Source: Nannobrachium achirus (taxonomy: Eukaryota; Chordata; Actinopteri; Myctophiformes; Myctophidae). From it: 64,000 nt of DNA. Shown here one piece after another: positions 37,982-49,396 of this stretch. The stretch spans positions 28,626,790 to 28,690,789 of the forward strand of contig OY997659.1 of NCBI GenBank assembly GCA_963921795.1, written 5' to 3'. Both the position numbers and the translations under genes were made by a program. How positions within the stretch are numbered: the stretch's first letter is position 1; the number at the start of each line of letters is the position of its first letter. A model generated the notes under the pieces. That model was given only the letters and a program-made list of their open reading frames with translations. It did no database searches and was not told where the DNA came from.

Positions 37982-40580
37982 CACTTGGTGACAAGTTTTT
38001 GATTTTTAGTATGGTGTTAGGTATGGTTATAAGGTTTACAAAAACCATCGCAAACAAGTTGGGCTCGCCCCCTAGTGGTCTGTTTGCGATTAATCAAATA
38101 TTCGATACATCAGTATATGGTTGAAACCCCAAATAATTGATAAAAGAGATTTTTCAATGGATTCTGTTGCTATTGGGTATGATAAACAACATACTAAAGA
38201 ATCTTGAAAAAATAACTACCGGAAAGGCACCATTTTCAAGATGGCGTCCACGATGGCTGCCGGGAGCTGAAAATGCCTATAAACTGGGTTTTAATGTCTA
38301 AAAATTCATAATAAATCTGCACTTGGTGAAGAGTTTTTGATTTTTGGTATGGTGTTAGGTATGGGTATAAGGTTTTCAAAAACCATCGCAAACAAGTTGG
38401 GCTCACCCCCTAGTGGTCTGTTTGCAATGAATACAATAGTAGATCTGTCAGTACATGGTTGAAACCCCAAATAATTGATAAAAGAGATTTTTCAATGGAT
38501 TCTGTTACTATTGGGTATGATAAACAACATACTAAAGAATCTTGAAAAAATAACTACCGGAAAGGCACCATTTTCAAGATGGCGTCCACGATGGCTGCCG
38601 GGAGCTGAAAATGCCTATAAACTGGGTTTTAATGTCTAAAAATTCATAATAAATCTGCACTTGGTGAAGAGTTTTTGATTTTTGGTATGGTGTTAGGTAT
38701 GGGTATAAGGTTTTCAAAAACCATCGCAAACAAGTTGGGCTCACCCCCTAGTGGTCTGTTTGCAATGAATACAATAGTAGATCTGTCAGTACATGGTTGA
38801 AACCCCAAATAATTGATAAAAAGAGATTTTTCAATGGATTCTGTTACTATTGGGTATGATAAACAACATACTAAAGAATCTTGAAAAAATAACTACCGGA
38901 AAGGCACCATTTTCAAGATGGCGTCCACGATGGCTGCCGGGAGCTGAAAATGCCTATAAACTGGGTTTTAATGTCTAAAAATTCATAATAAATCTGCACT
39001 TGGTGAAGAGTTTTTGATTTTTGGTATGGTGTTAGGTATGGGTATAAGGTTTTCAAAAACCATCGCAAACAAGTTGGGCTCACCCCCTAGTGGTCTGTTT
39101 GCAATGAATACAATAGTAGATCTGTCAGTACATGGTTGAAACCCCAAATAATTGATAAAAGAGATTTTTCAATGGATTCTGTTACTATTGGGTATGATAA
39201 ACAACATACTAAAGAATCTTGAAAAAATAACTACCGGAAAGGCACCATTTTCAAGATGGCGTCCACGATGGCTGCCGGGAGCTGAAAATGCCTATAAACT
39301 GGGTTTTAATGTCTAAAAATTCATAATAAATCTGCACTTGGTGAAGAGTTTTTGATTTTTGGTATGGTGTTAGGTATGGGTATAAGGTTTTCAAAAACCA
39401 TCGCAAACAAGTTGGGCTCGCCCCCTAGTGGTCTGTTTGCGATTAATCAAATATTCGATACATCAGTATATGGTTGAAACCCCAAATAATTGATAAAAGA
39501 GATTTATCAATGGATTCTGTTACTATTGGGTATGATAAACAACATACTAAAAATCTAGGAAAAAATAACTACTGGAAAGCCATCATTTTGAAGATGGCGT
39601 TCAAAATGGCTGCCGGGAGCTAAAAATGCCTATTTAATGTGTAAAAATTCATATAAAATATGCACTTGGTAACTAGCTTTTACATTTTGACATGGTGTTA
39701 GGTGTGGGTATATGGTTTTCAAAAACTATCGCAAACAAGTTGGGCTCACCCCCTAGTGGTCTACAATATACTGACCTATCTAATATTTGATTCATTGCAA
39801 ACAGACCACTAGGGGGCGAGCCCAACTTGTTTGCGATGGTTTTTGAAAACCTTATACTCATACCTAACACCATGCCAAAATTCAAAAACTCTTCACCAAG
39901 TGCATATTTTATATGAATTTTTACACATTAAATAGGCATTTTTAGCTCCCGGAAGCCATCGTGGACGCCATCTTGAAAATGATGGCTTTCCGGTAGTTGT
40001 TTTTTCCAAAACTTTTAGTATGTTGTTTATCATACCAAATAGTAACAGAATCCATTGAAAAATCTCTTTTATCAATTATTTGGAGTTTCAACCATATACT
40101 GACAAATCTACTATTGTATTCATTGCAAACAGACCACTAGGGGGCAAGCCCAACTTGTTTGCGATGGTTTTTGAAAACCTTATACCCATACCTAACACCA
40201 TACCAAAAATCAAAAACTCTTCACCAAGTGCAGATTTATTATGAATTTTTAGACATTAAAACCCAGTTTATAGGCATTTTCAGCTCCCGGCAGCCATCGT
40301 GGACGCCATCTTGAAAATGGTGCCTTTCCGATAGATATTTTTTCCTGAATTTGGAGTATGTTGTTCATCATACCCAATAGTAACAGAATCCATTGAAAAA
40401 TCTCTTTAATCAATTATTTGGGGTTTGAACCATATACTGATGTATCGAATATTTGATTCAATTGCAAACAGACCACTAGGGGGCAAGCCCAATTTGTTTG
40501 CAATGGTTTTTGAAAACCTTATACCCATACCTAACACCATACCAAAAATCAAAAACTTGTCACCAAGTGCCCAATATTTA
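37982..40580. repeat. 338-bp satellite array with internal strand switch
   Basis: Plus-orientation unit starts at 37982, 38320, 38658, 38997, 39335 and 39663 (spacing 338, 338, 339, 338, 328). Units 38320-39334 are almost identical. Near 39765 the orientation flips (ccccctagtggtct then agaccactaggggg), and about 2.4 inverted units run to 40580. Each unit contains 'gcaaacaagttgggctc', 'ccctagtggtctgtttgc' and 'caagatggcgtccacgatgg'. Short open frames in it are not genes. Confidence 0.95.
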
Positions 40581-40737
40581 CGAATTCCCTCCCAGCTAAA
40601 TGTGGTCTAGAACCACAAACCGTGAGCTTACAAACCACTGACATAGCTGATGCCACAGAAGCATGGAATAGCTTTGTCATTTACCATAGTCAGTACCATG
40701 GAAGATCTGACCAACATGCCTTGACATATAAATATGT

Positions 40738-41965
40738 GTACTGATTTGCATGAGGTTTGAACACAAATTGTAGAAGTAATATAAAACTTAGCTAGTGTGA
40801 AAATCCTTGTGATTGATTTTGTAGCATTATTTCAGTGTCCCTTGTTTTCAGTGGTTAATTACCCTAGGTTTTACTTTGCTCTTGTGTTCCTTTTATTTTG
40901 TAGGCATCATTGTTCCTTGTGTTCCCTGTCTACCCTTGTTACTGTTACCTGTCTTGTCTGGAGAGGGAGGAGCAATCTCCGGTAGGAGAAGGTGGATCAT
41001 AGATAAAGCCTGTCTCCAGTGGGGAGGATTAATTATATATCCATTATTTTTTACATGTCATTTTGATTCTTTTGAGGCACTTATTACCCCGGGGCGGCAT
41101 AGCTCAGGGGTAGAGAAACCGTTATTAGAGCACGAAGGGTTCCCGAAGGGTTCCCAGTTCGAATCTGGGCTCCCCCTGAGTTAATGTCGAAGGATCCTTG
41201 GGCAAGACTCTGAACCCCACATTGCTCCCGGTGAGCTGGTTGGTGCCTTGCATGGTTTCCTCCGCCACCGGTGTATGAATGTGTGCGTGAATGGGTGAAT
41301 GTAATGCACAATCTCTGTAAAGCGCTTTGGATAAAAGCGCTATATAAATGCACCATTTACCATTTTATCCCATTGCAAGCTTGATTTCATCCAGTTTATT
41401 TTTTTTATTGAAGCTTTTGGGATCTTTGTTGTAGTTTGAGTTGTTTTATTTTGAGTTGATCTTTAGTTTTGTTTTGAGTTTTTTTTAACCTACAGCCTTT
41501 GGTACATGAACCTTTGATTTATCTTTTGAGCCATGCTGGCATGGAGAAATAATCAGGAATGTAATACTTAACCCACCTTTTAGAATTCAAATGTGCAGTG
41601 AAAAGCCTTTTATATATAATCCTTTGAATTATCTCTTGAGCCACAACAACTTGAAACAAACTACTGAAACGTAATAGTAAATCCACCTTTTAGAATTTGG
41701 ATGGACAGTGAAAATGTAGCCTGGCGTTGCCAGCCTCTTTCACACACTTCGTCATGGGGTGGAGTTCAGTCGGGCTGGAACCCAAGCTAGTGAAAATGTT
41801 CCTTCAGGGGCTTCGAACCCCAAACCTTCGATATACAAAGTTACAAACCACACATTTATACTTTAAGCCACACAGATGCAATCAACAACCTCATACTTAA
41901 CCCATCTTTTAGAATTTTGGTGAAAATGTTCTTTGTGATTAACCTTTGATTTATAAACCCCAGAA
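40738..41965 (+). repeat. Direct duplication, copy 2
   Basis: Counterpart of 34915-37965 on the other side of the satellite array, shorter, with the SINE at 41092-41365 inserted. Confidence 0.8.
41092..41365 (+). mobile_element. tRNA-derived SINE
   Basis: Head with tagctcaggggtagag and agttcgaatctgg (A and B boxes), body with 'ggtgtatgaatgtgtgcgtg' and tail 'gtaaagcgctttggataaaa', a tail type widespread in fish. Copy 1 of the surrounding duplication (36460-36500) lacks it. Confidence 0.88.
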
Positions 41966-42540
41966 TTAACTTATGCCATGCCAATGTATTGTGACACCTG
42001 CAGTGCAGACATATTTCAGGTAGACAGCTCAAAGCATCGCCAACTCCTGATCAATTGATGTAGTCACATGCACAGTTGGGTATTTCAGGGTAGAATGTCC
42101 AATAGTCAGTGTCCTGTTCTTCAAAAAATAAGGTTAATTGTTTTCTTTACAATTTATTTTTCGTTCCCACCACCCCAGTATCCCCCATGATTCTCTGGGG
42201 TCTTGTCAATTTGCAGATCATTTATTTATAATAAATACAGTATAATCATGCTTACAGATAATGAATAAACTGACACAGGCAAAATACATGGTTCTGCACC
42301 AGGGCAGGAATTGTAGGGAGGCCATGAAGGCCATGGCTGTCTTTGCCTCTCAGTTTGGCCTTGTGTGCCCCTCCAAAAAATGGCATGCCCGAGGCCACAG
42401 TGGCCTTAATGCCCCAGCCCAGCTGACTGTACTACTTTTTCCTCTGTCTCTGTCTTGTCAATATTTAGACTCCACTTATGTCTCTTTCTTGTCATGTAGA
42501 CACCTGATAAGAAAGAGACATTTGTTAACCAATACAGTAT

Positions 42541-42790
42541 CTTTGATTTGTGCAGGGCTGAGCATGGATCAGATTGTGAATACCAATTTATTTATTTCAC
42601 AGCAGATAGTCTACATTTTACATTTAAAATAATCCTTAACCCTTAAATTCAATCAATTATTTCAATGGACTAAGATCTTGTTTTATTTGATGGCTTTCCT
42701 GCCCTGGCATTTGGTCTTTGTGTCTTCAAAAAATAGACAACCCCAAAGGCCAAGTGGCCTTGCCCTAAAATGACGAAATTCCAGGCCTGC
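42541..42790 (+). repeat. Right copy of the direct repeat, partner at 30131-30365
   Basis: About 80-85% similar by eye to the left copy. A related 'ggccttgtgtgcccctcc' segment also precedes it at about 42300-42410. Confidence 0.7.
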
Positions 42791-42949
42791 TTGAGTTGTC
42801 TACTATTTGAACTAAAAAAGACTGTTTTGCAAAAAAAAACTTTTTCTCTCATTGCCTGTTGATTTATGATCACAGTTCTATGGATTAATCATGAATTCAC
42901 TCTCATTTTATTCAATATAAACGGTATTGCCCAGAAAAGCACTACTAAG

Positions 42950-43344
42950 TAGGGATGGAGCTCAAAACACTAGGCCATTACAAACTCGTTAACTAATTTA
43001 TCGAGACCCTGTATCAATAAGCTTTGGGCTTATCATGTGGCCCACGATTTCATGTTTAAACAATCAAGACAAGAGGCGATCAAGAAATGATTACAGTACT
43101 ATTCATAATATAAAGCAATTTGTCATCTTCATTTAATCTAAGATGCTGGTCAGCCACAAACTCACAGTCACTCACAACTGGCAAATAAAAAAAATATACC
43201 AGTTCTGTTCAGAATTTGTCGTCTCGAACGTCTTTCCACAAAATATTAGAAAACACTCAATAGCGGGCTCGATAAAAGCCCAGATCAATAAGCAGGATTG
43301 ATAACGTGCTCATTATTTTTTTTAAATAACGAGCTCCATCCCTA
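42950..43344. mobile_element. hAT MITE, TAGGGATGGAGCTC ends, 8-bp target duplication
   Basis: Ends tagggatggagctc and gagctccatccctA; target duplication ctactaag at 42942-42949 and 43345-43352. The ofd1 intron 17 parent at about 17223-17236 has the uninterrupted site (actaagtagcacc). Confidence 0.93.
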
Positions 43345-43352
43345 CTACTAAG

Positions 43353-43588
43353 TAGCACCACTGATAGTTGTGTGTTGTTAGGATGTGGTACAGAGATGAT
43401 GAGTAAGGTCTCCATCCTGCTGTGCATCGCCTGCAGGTTTCCTGTTCTGTCTGACTCCATGAAGCTGTGATCAGAGTCTGGGATGATCAGACAGAGTCTG
43501 GGGAACAAATTAAGACATTCTCTATATTTTTTTCATTAGCCTAATGAATGAGAGCCTGAGCCATAAGCATCTGAGGAAGCATCACACA

Positions 43589-43620
<32 letters not shown>

Positions 43621-43624
43621 CACA

Positions 43625-43710
<86 letters not shown>

Positions 43711-44180
43711 AGTACATTTTACAGTACATTTTTAAATCCCATTAATTTCCCAGAATTCCTCAGTTCAGAATAGATATATCAACTATCAATCTGCAATGGT
43801 GGGTTTTGGATCTCAACACGGCTGTTTAATTTTTAATGAATGTGTGACTGGCCTCCAAAGTGTCCTCTCAGTGGCCTCTGCACAATGGTGCAGATGAAGG
43901 GCAGCTGATTATGTATTCTGTGCTGGTCCTCTTGGCCAAGCCGCATTATGGTGGAGCATAAAAGATCTCATTGTGTGTTTGTCTCCCTCCAGAGCCCAGC
44001 CGCATTCCAGAGCCGCTCCTGGACACGGCCATCCCTCTCTCAGAGGAGCCCCCCGATGGCCCCGCTGTCGCCCCTCTGCAGGCTCCACGGGACCTCCCAG
44101 ACACCCAGGTCCACACGCAGGCTCACGGAGGAGGAGGTGGGTCACTTAAGTTCTCTTTAGTTGACCCCTCCACAAGCACA
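43353..44180 (+). pseudogene. Copy of ofd1 intron 17 end, exon 18 and intron 18 start
   Basis: 43353-43520 matches 17229-17400 and 43845-44180 matches 18080-18427. The exon 18 copy is 43993-44136, identical over all 144 bases to 18238-18381, with intact acceptor (cctccag) and donor (gtgggtc). About 150 bases before the exon show four differences. A CA/CG microsatellite at 43588-43702 interrupts the intronic part. Confidence 0.95.
43588..43702. repeat. (ACGC)n/(AC)n microsatellite
   Basis: ACGC units followed by AC units within the ofd1 duplicate; absent from the parent intron. Confidence 0.97.
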
Positions 44181-44231
44181 GGCCATCTATTTCCTTGATA
44201 TTCTGTAGTATACATATACATTCACACCACA

Positions 44232-44405
44232 GTTTCTCATGCAATACATCCATACATGCAATACATCCTCACCACAGGCTCATGCATTACATCCATACAT
44301 ACAGTACCACAGTCTCAAGCAATTCATCTATCTAGATCACAGTCTCATGCATTACATCCATGCATACCAGTCTCATGCAACACATCTACACCACAGTCTC
44401 ATGCT
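44232..44405. repeat. Minisatellite, copy of the ofd1 intron 18 repeat
   Basis: Repeats of 'ctcatgcaatacatcc' like those at 18478-18712. Confidence 0.8.
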
Positions 44406-44559
44406 GGCAGGTGTAGAATATATTGCAGCTCAGAAAAACACACAGCCGTCATTTGACTAAACTGAAGTTGTATGCCCTGGAACCTTAGTTCCCCCATAAT
44501 GGGCTCCAGCTATTTTACTTTGCTTTGTTGAGATGATAGATATGAATGATGGATTGAGG

Positions 44560-44600
44560 CACCACCTGACCAGGCTTTTGAAGAAGCAGTACTTGACTGC
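44560..44600 (+). pseudogene. Fragment of ofd1 exon 20 acceptor and start
   Basis: ctgaccaggcttttgaagaa matches the exon 20 acceptor and first codons at 19378-19397; similarity is lost after about 12 further bases. This is the right-most recognised piece of the duplicate. Confidence 0.75.
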
Positions 44601-44752
44601 TACTTGACTCCAAAGCATACCGTGGTGTGCTTGATTGTCAGTGGATTGACAATGCCATAGGATTGCATATTAATTTCAGTACGGTATAACAATAAACTCT
44701 GTTTTAAAGATATTTGTTGGGCCTTGATTGGTGGTACACAGTAGAGAGAGAC

Positions 44753-44755
<3 letters not shown>

Positions 44756-44811
<56 letters not shown>
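44756..44811. repeat. (GT)n microsatellite
   Basis: About 28 GT units. Confidence 0.95.
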
Positions 44812-44812
<1 letters not shown>

Positions 44813-44872
44813 GCATGTGAGTGCTGAGGGGGTAATGGTGTGTGCACTTTCTGCATAGTGACATATCATTGG

Positions 44873-45158
44873 TTAAAGGGCCACTTCACCTCTGGGACAA
44901 CCCTATCTTATTTTATTGTTGTTTGGGACACGATCAACACAATCCTGAGTTATTCTTTGTGTTCAGTCTGTTTTTTGAGATATTATAGTATTTCAGATGT
45001 ACTGGTGATGCGTTTTGCATCATCAGTGATGCGTTTTGCATCATATGATGCAAAACGCATCACCAGTACATATGCTGATATGCTGTGATTGTGTTGATCT
45101 TGTCCCAAATAACAATGAAATAAGATAGGGTTGTCCCAGAGGTGAAGTGGCCCTTTAA
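44873..45158. mobile_element. MITE with TTAA target duplication and long inverted ends
   Basis: TTAA at 44873-44876 and 45155-45158; ends agggccacttcacctctggg and its complement, continuing about 40 bp. The centre (about 44999-45069) is a second palindrome with gtactggtgatgcgttttgc. Confidence 0.9.
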
Positions 45159-45744
45159 TGAAAACATTATAATTTAATCCATAGCCTGATATAGTAATTA
45201 GATGTACAGTAGAGTGAAAAGGTTCCAAAAGCAGGGTTTTAACCAGCAATAATGGAATATTGTGTGTGTAAGGCATGTACCTCAATGGTTCATACTTAAT
45301 CAGTTCTTATGCAGGCTCTTCAGTCTAATCTTTAAAAAACCTGGAAAAACAAGCATCTCTCACACACATGTGAGACAGTTTGTACACAATGTGTGAGAGA
45401 CAGTTTGTACACAATCTGTTATTTGAGGATTGTTTTTCTTATCAAATCAATTTCACAAATAAATTCCAGTGGTTTTGTTTAGTAGCTTAAATATGAGATC
45501 CACATTTGGTCCACACATGAAATATTTTCTCTATTAGTGATAATGCACAAGTAGACAGATTTATCCATCATGCATACTCTCTAGTTAAAAAACAACAATA
45601 TAACAAGAGTGGCGTTCATATTTTATTTGCCTTTTTCATAAAAATGGTTGACAAGACTGGTTGAGTGACATCATACAGGGTGTTCCAGTCAGACAGGACA
45701 TTACATCGTTGTCCTGGTGATTGATAGGTAGGGTAACCGGAAAA

Positions 45745-46203
45745 CTCGCCCTAAAACAAACTCGACCCAAACTCGTTTCCTAACGGGTCTGTGGCCTTAA
45801 GCTAGATGCAGAATAGACTAAAATCAAATATTTGCTTCTGGGGGTTCCTGGAACAAAATATTTTGTGATGGGGGTCCGTGGCCAAATACATATAATTCTG
45901 GGGGTCCTTCACATGACAAAGTTTGAGAAACACTCATGGCAACATAAGTTTTTTTCAGAAAATTGTTATGATTTAGAAGACATTTGTAGAATGTGCCTAT
46001 CAGTGGTTAAGGACCCCCAAAATGTGTTTTTGGCCGTGGACCCCCATCTCAAAATATTTTGTTCCACGGATGGACCCCATCGGAAACTTTTTTGTTCCAG
46101 GGACCCCCAGAAGCACAGATTTGATTTTAGTCTAATCTGCATCTAGCTTAAGGCCACAGACCCGTTGGGAAACGAGTTTGGGTCGAGTTTGTTTTAGGGC
46201 GAG
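45745..46203. repeat. Large inverted repeat, arms about 85 bp
   Basis: Arms 45745-45829 and 46119-46203 (ctcgccctaaaacaaactcg and complement) differ at only a few positions. The interior holds two oppositely oriented family B hAT pieces ('gggggtccgtggccaaatac' and 'ggccgtggacccccatctc'). Confidence 0.9.
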
Positions 46204-47368
46204 CTTTCTGGTATTCATAGGTAGCCTTGATTCTATTGTTTTTTGGTTCATTACACAGGAAACAGCATGAGGCAATATGATGTTACTGTATGCACAAACA
46301 TAGCATACTGTACCTGTGATTGGCTGTTTTAGGTGAACAACACGATGTGCAACAAGAATAAATCAGGCATCACTGTGTACACCTGTGACTATTCTGCTTA
46401 TCACAGGCCTGCTACTGAATGAGCTCGATATTCTCTTACAACACCCACTGTAAAGTCCTTAATGTTAGTTTAACTCTTGAGAGTTTACAAATGGACCCCT
46501 AAGGGTCCACATGTGTACACTCTGGGAATCTGAGTTACAATGGGTGAAGTAATACTGAGCATTTACTGTGCGTTGGCCAAAAAAAGGATCACAATGGTCT
46601 ACCTTAAATTAATTCACAAAAGAAGCCCTTGACACTAAAATATGGGTATACTATGACATAACAACATAGTATGAGATTCATATACCTTTAACTTGGTAAA
46701 AAGAAACTACAGAACAGCTATAATGACTATGCTACGGACATAACAGTACAGTAGATTAATTTGTATTTGGTTAGAAAATAAAAAAAGAGGAAACAGGCAA
46801 ACACTGCCTACTATTTAAGTAAGTATAAATGATGGTACATCATTTATATCACTGGAGAAAGGTTTTCTTCATCAAATAAAGAAAGAAAACAAGATATCCC
46901 TGTAATTCTCCTATCTAACAGAATCAAAGATTACGTAAGTAATTATGTCAGCATTATAACAATTGCACATCAAAAACACATGCAATTCCAAAGTTTTAAA
47001 AAAAAAGTCTCATTTTTTTGAGTGGTTTTTATCTCCAATAATAACAAAAAATATATATGTAGCCTATATATCACTACAATTCCTGATTTGTACCACCTTT
47101 TTTGCAGGTCTTCCAAGATGTGGACTTAAAACGTGACTAAATACAAACCGTCTCTAAACATTTTCCATAGTAACAAAACAAGTTACATACATTTTGAACT
47201 TTGTTACATAACCCCATTTATACAGTATGTAATTGCCACAAATGGGAATTTAGAACAATCGGGGAGAAACCTTAAAAAAAAGACATACTACATGTAGAGA
47301 ACATGTAGCATGTATTTTTTAAAAGGTTCTTTATGCACCTATTTCACTTGCATATTCTAGGGTAGTTA

Positions 47369-47488
47369 TAGTTTGTCGTGCAACGGTGTCCCGTGCCGCA
47401 AATAGGCGATCTACAAGTTCACAATGCAGCACGTTGTGAACGTGTAGATTCACTATTTTCGTACACTGTTGCACAACTAAGTATAAAT
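47369..47488. mobile_element. Small element with palindromic core, different ends
   Basis: Ends gtttgtcgtgcaacggtgt and acactgttgcacaactaag; core gatctacaagttcacaatgc to gttgtgaacgtgtagattc. The ends are unlike those of the CAGTGG and CAGGGG families. Confidence 0.65.
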
Positions 47489-47878
47489 TAGGCATACATA
47501 TTTAAGTGTGCCAGACGAGTGGTTTGAGGGAAAGCTGGCAGTTGAGTGTGTGGAGAGTAGAAAGGGAGTGTGCATCAATCAACTCTCACCAGGCCGTCCC
47601 AATCTGAAGTGCCAATTAAGCCTAATTTATGCTTTATCGTAAAGACCATGTCGTTCACCGACTGAAACGTGATGGATGGGTCATGTCTTTCAGTTTGAAA
47701 TCAGTTCCTTTTCGACAAGGGACATGGTCTTACAACAAAGTAGAAATTAATGAGGCGTTTGGCCGGCTTTTATCAGTAGTTTATGACAGTAGGCTATTTA
47801 ATATTTTGGCTGTCTTTTGCGCTTGGTACCTTTGAGTCACACATGCTTCCCCCCTGCCCGAAGAACCAGCCTTGGGAG

Positions 47879-47983
<105 letters not shown>

Positions 47984-48806
47984 CTAATATATAAATGAAT
48001 ACAAAGAGGTCCATCATCCCAAGATTGGCAGCAGTCCACGCTTACAAAAGCAAGTTATTCTCATGAAGTCATGCTTGACATTGTGTAAAATCTGAAGATT
48101 TTCGCAAAAGTTGTGATGTCACAGCCACAATCAAAGTGCCATGCAGTAGAGGCCCAGCACAGGTGTAGTTCTTTCCAATTATCTTTACAGGTGTTCGTTT
48201 GAAGCACCTTGAAGCCTAATTAATATGTTTGCCGTAAGACTGTTAGGCTTATGGGTAACATTCAAACAGCTCATACTAGACAGAAGTGGAGAGGTTGTGG
48301 TTTGCAATGTTATACAATGTTATACTCTATTGTACTTGAGGTAGTGTCATTTAGGCCATGAATGTTTTGCATAAATGTAAAGATTTAAATGGTGGTGTAG
48401 GTAATTCAACTGTCAATTGATTTAAGCACAATGACCACTAAAAATACTAAAAACTGTATTGTTTGCTTGAACCTAGGCACTGTGTTAGAAAGGAATGCTG
48501 TACCCAATGTGTAGGATTGTATCTAATGTCTATCCAAAATGTCTGACGTGTTTTATTCACAATTGATTCTTCATTGTTAAGTAAGGCGTTTCATGTTGTG
48601 CTGTGCTGGGAAATTAAATGAGGACTGCGTCTCTTGATTTGAAAAAGTAAGAAAGTATTGTGTCATGTACAAAATGCTCTGCGTTCTCTTATTCGAAACT
48701 GGCCACCACACACCAGAATACTGCCATCAACACTGTAAAACAAAATGTAATTGGGTGGGTCTAGAGAATAGTGCAATGTTTCAAGCTTCAACAGCAACGA
48801 CTCTCT

Positions 48807-48809
<3 letters not shown>

Positions 48810-48857
<48 letters not shown>
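48810..48857. repeat. (GT)n microsatellite
   Basis: About 24 GT units followed by an imperfect GC-alternating tail. Confidence 0.95.
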
Positions 48858-48858
<1 letters not shown>

Positions 48859-49164
48859 ACGCGCCCGTGCGCGACGGGATGGGGGTTACAGAAAAGAAAA
48901 GGACGAATCAAGATCATATTTCAAGGCTACTATTTCTTCCAGAAAAAAAAAAGCAAACAACAGCATTCGTCACATATATACATTATGCAACACAAAGCAG
49001 AGGTTCCAACACACTTCTTGGTAAGTTAGTGCAGAAAGCAACAGTGATGCATTAGTTTGTTAGGAGCCTGGTTAGTGCTGCGCTGCACGGTGTGAGTGCA
49101 ATTGGCAGGTTATTGTAGCTGAAGGTGTTCTTGGTCCAGAGAGGGGCACCCCTAAAGACTAATG

Positions 49165-49318
49165 TAAGCCCAACTTACACTTTTGTCGTACAACGGACTC
49201 GCACTGTGAAAATAGCAGATCTACAGGCTCACAGCGCGTCGGTCGCATCACGACACGTCGTGAGCTTGCAGTTTTGCTATTTTCAGTGCGTGACCTCATC
49301 ATACGATGGAGCATAAAT
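49165..49318. mobile_element. Small element with palindromic core
   Basis: Ends cccaacttacacttttgtcg and catacgatggagcataaatt; core aaaatagcagatctacaggc to tgagcttgcagttttgctat. Located just right of microsatellite 48810 in the gpm6b 3' region. Confidence 0.6.
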
Positions 49319-49396
49319 TTAAGCAAGGCAAAACAAGCCTTTATAGTGTCTGAGAGTGTCTGCGTGTGTTGCTGCGTGTGGAATTCTGGGTGTCCT

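Noticed and set aside
37982..40580. CRISPR-like regular repeats
   Set aside because: The repeat is 338 bp and contiguous without short spacers, and the genome is eukaryotic.
41092..41190. tRNA gene
   Set aside because: A and B boxes are present but the stems do not pair and the sequence continues into a SINE body and tail.
43353..44180. A second functional OFD1 gene
   Set aside because: The other copied exons are broken or missing and there is no promoter or 5' end; only exon 18 is intact.
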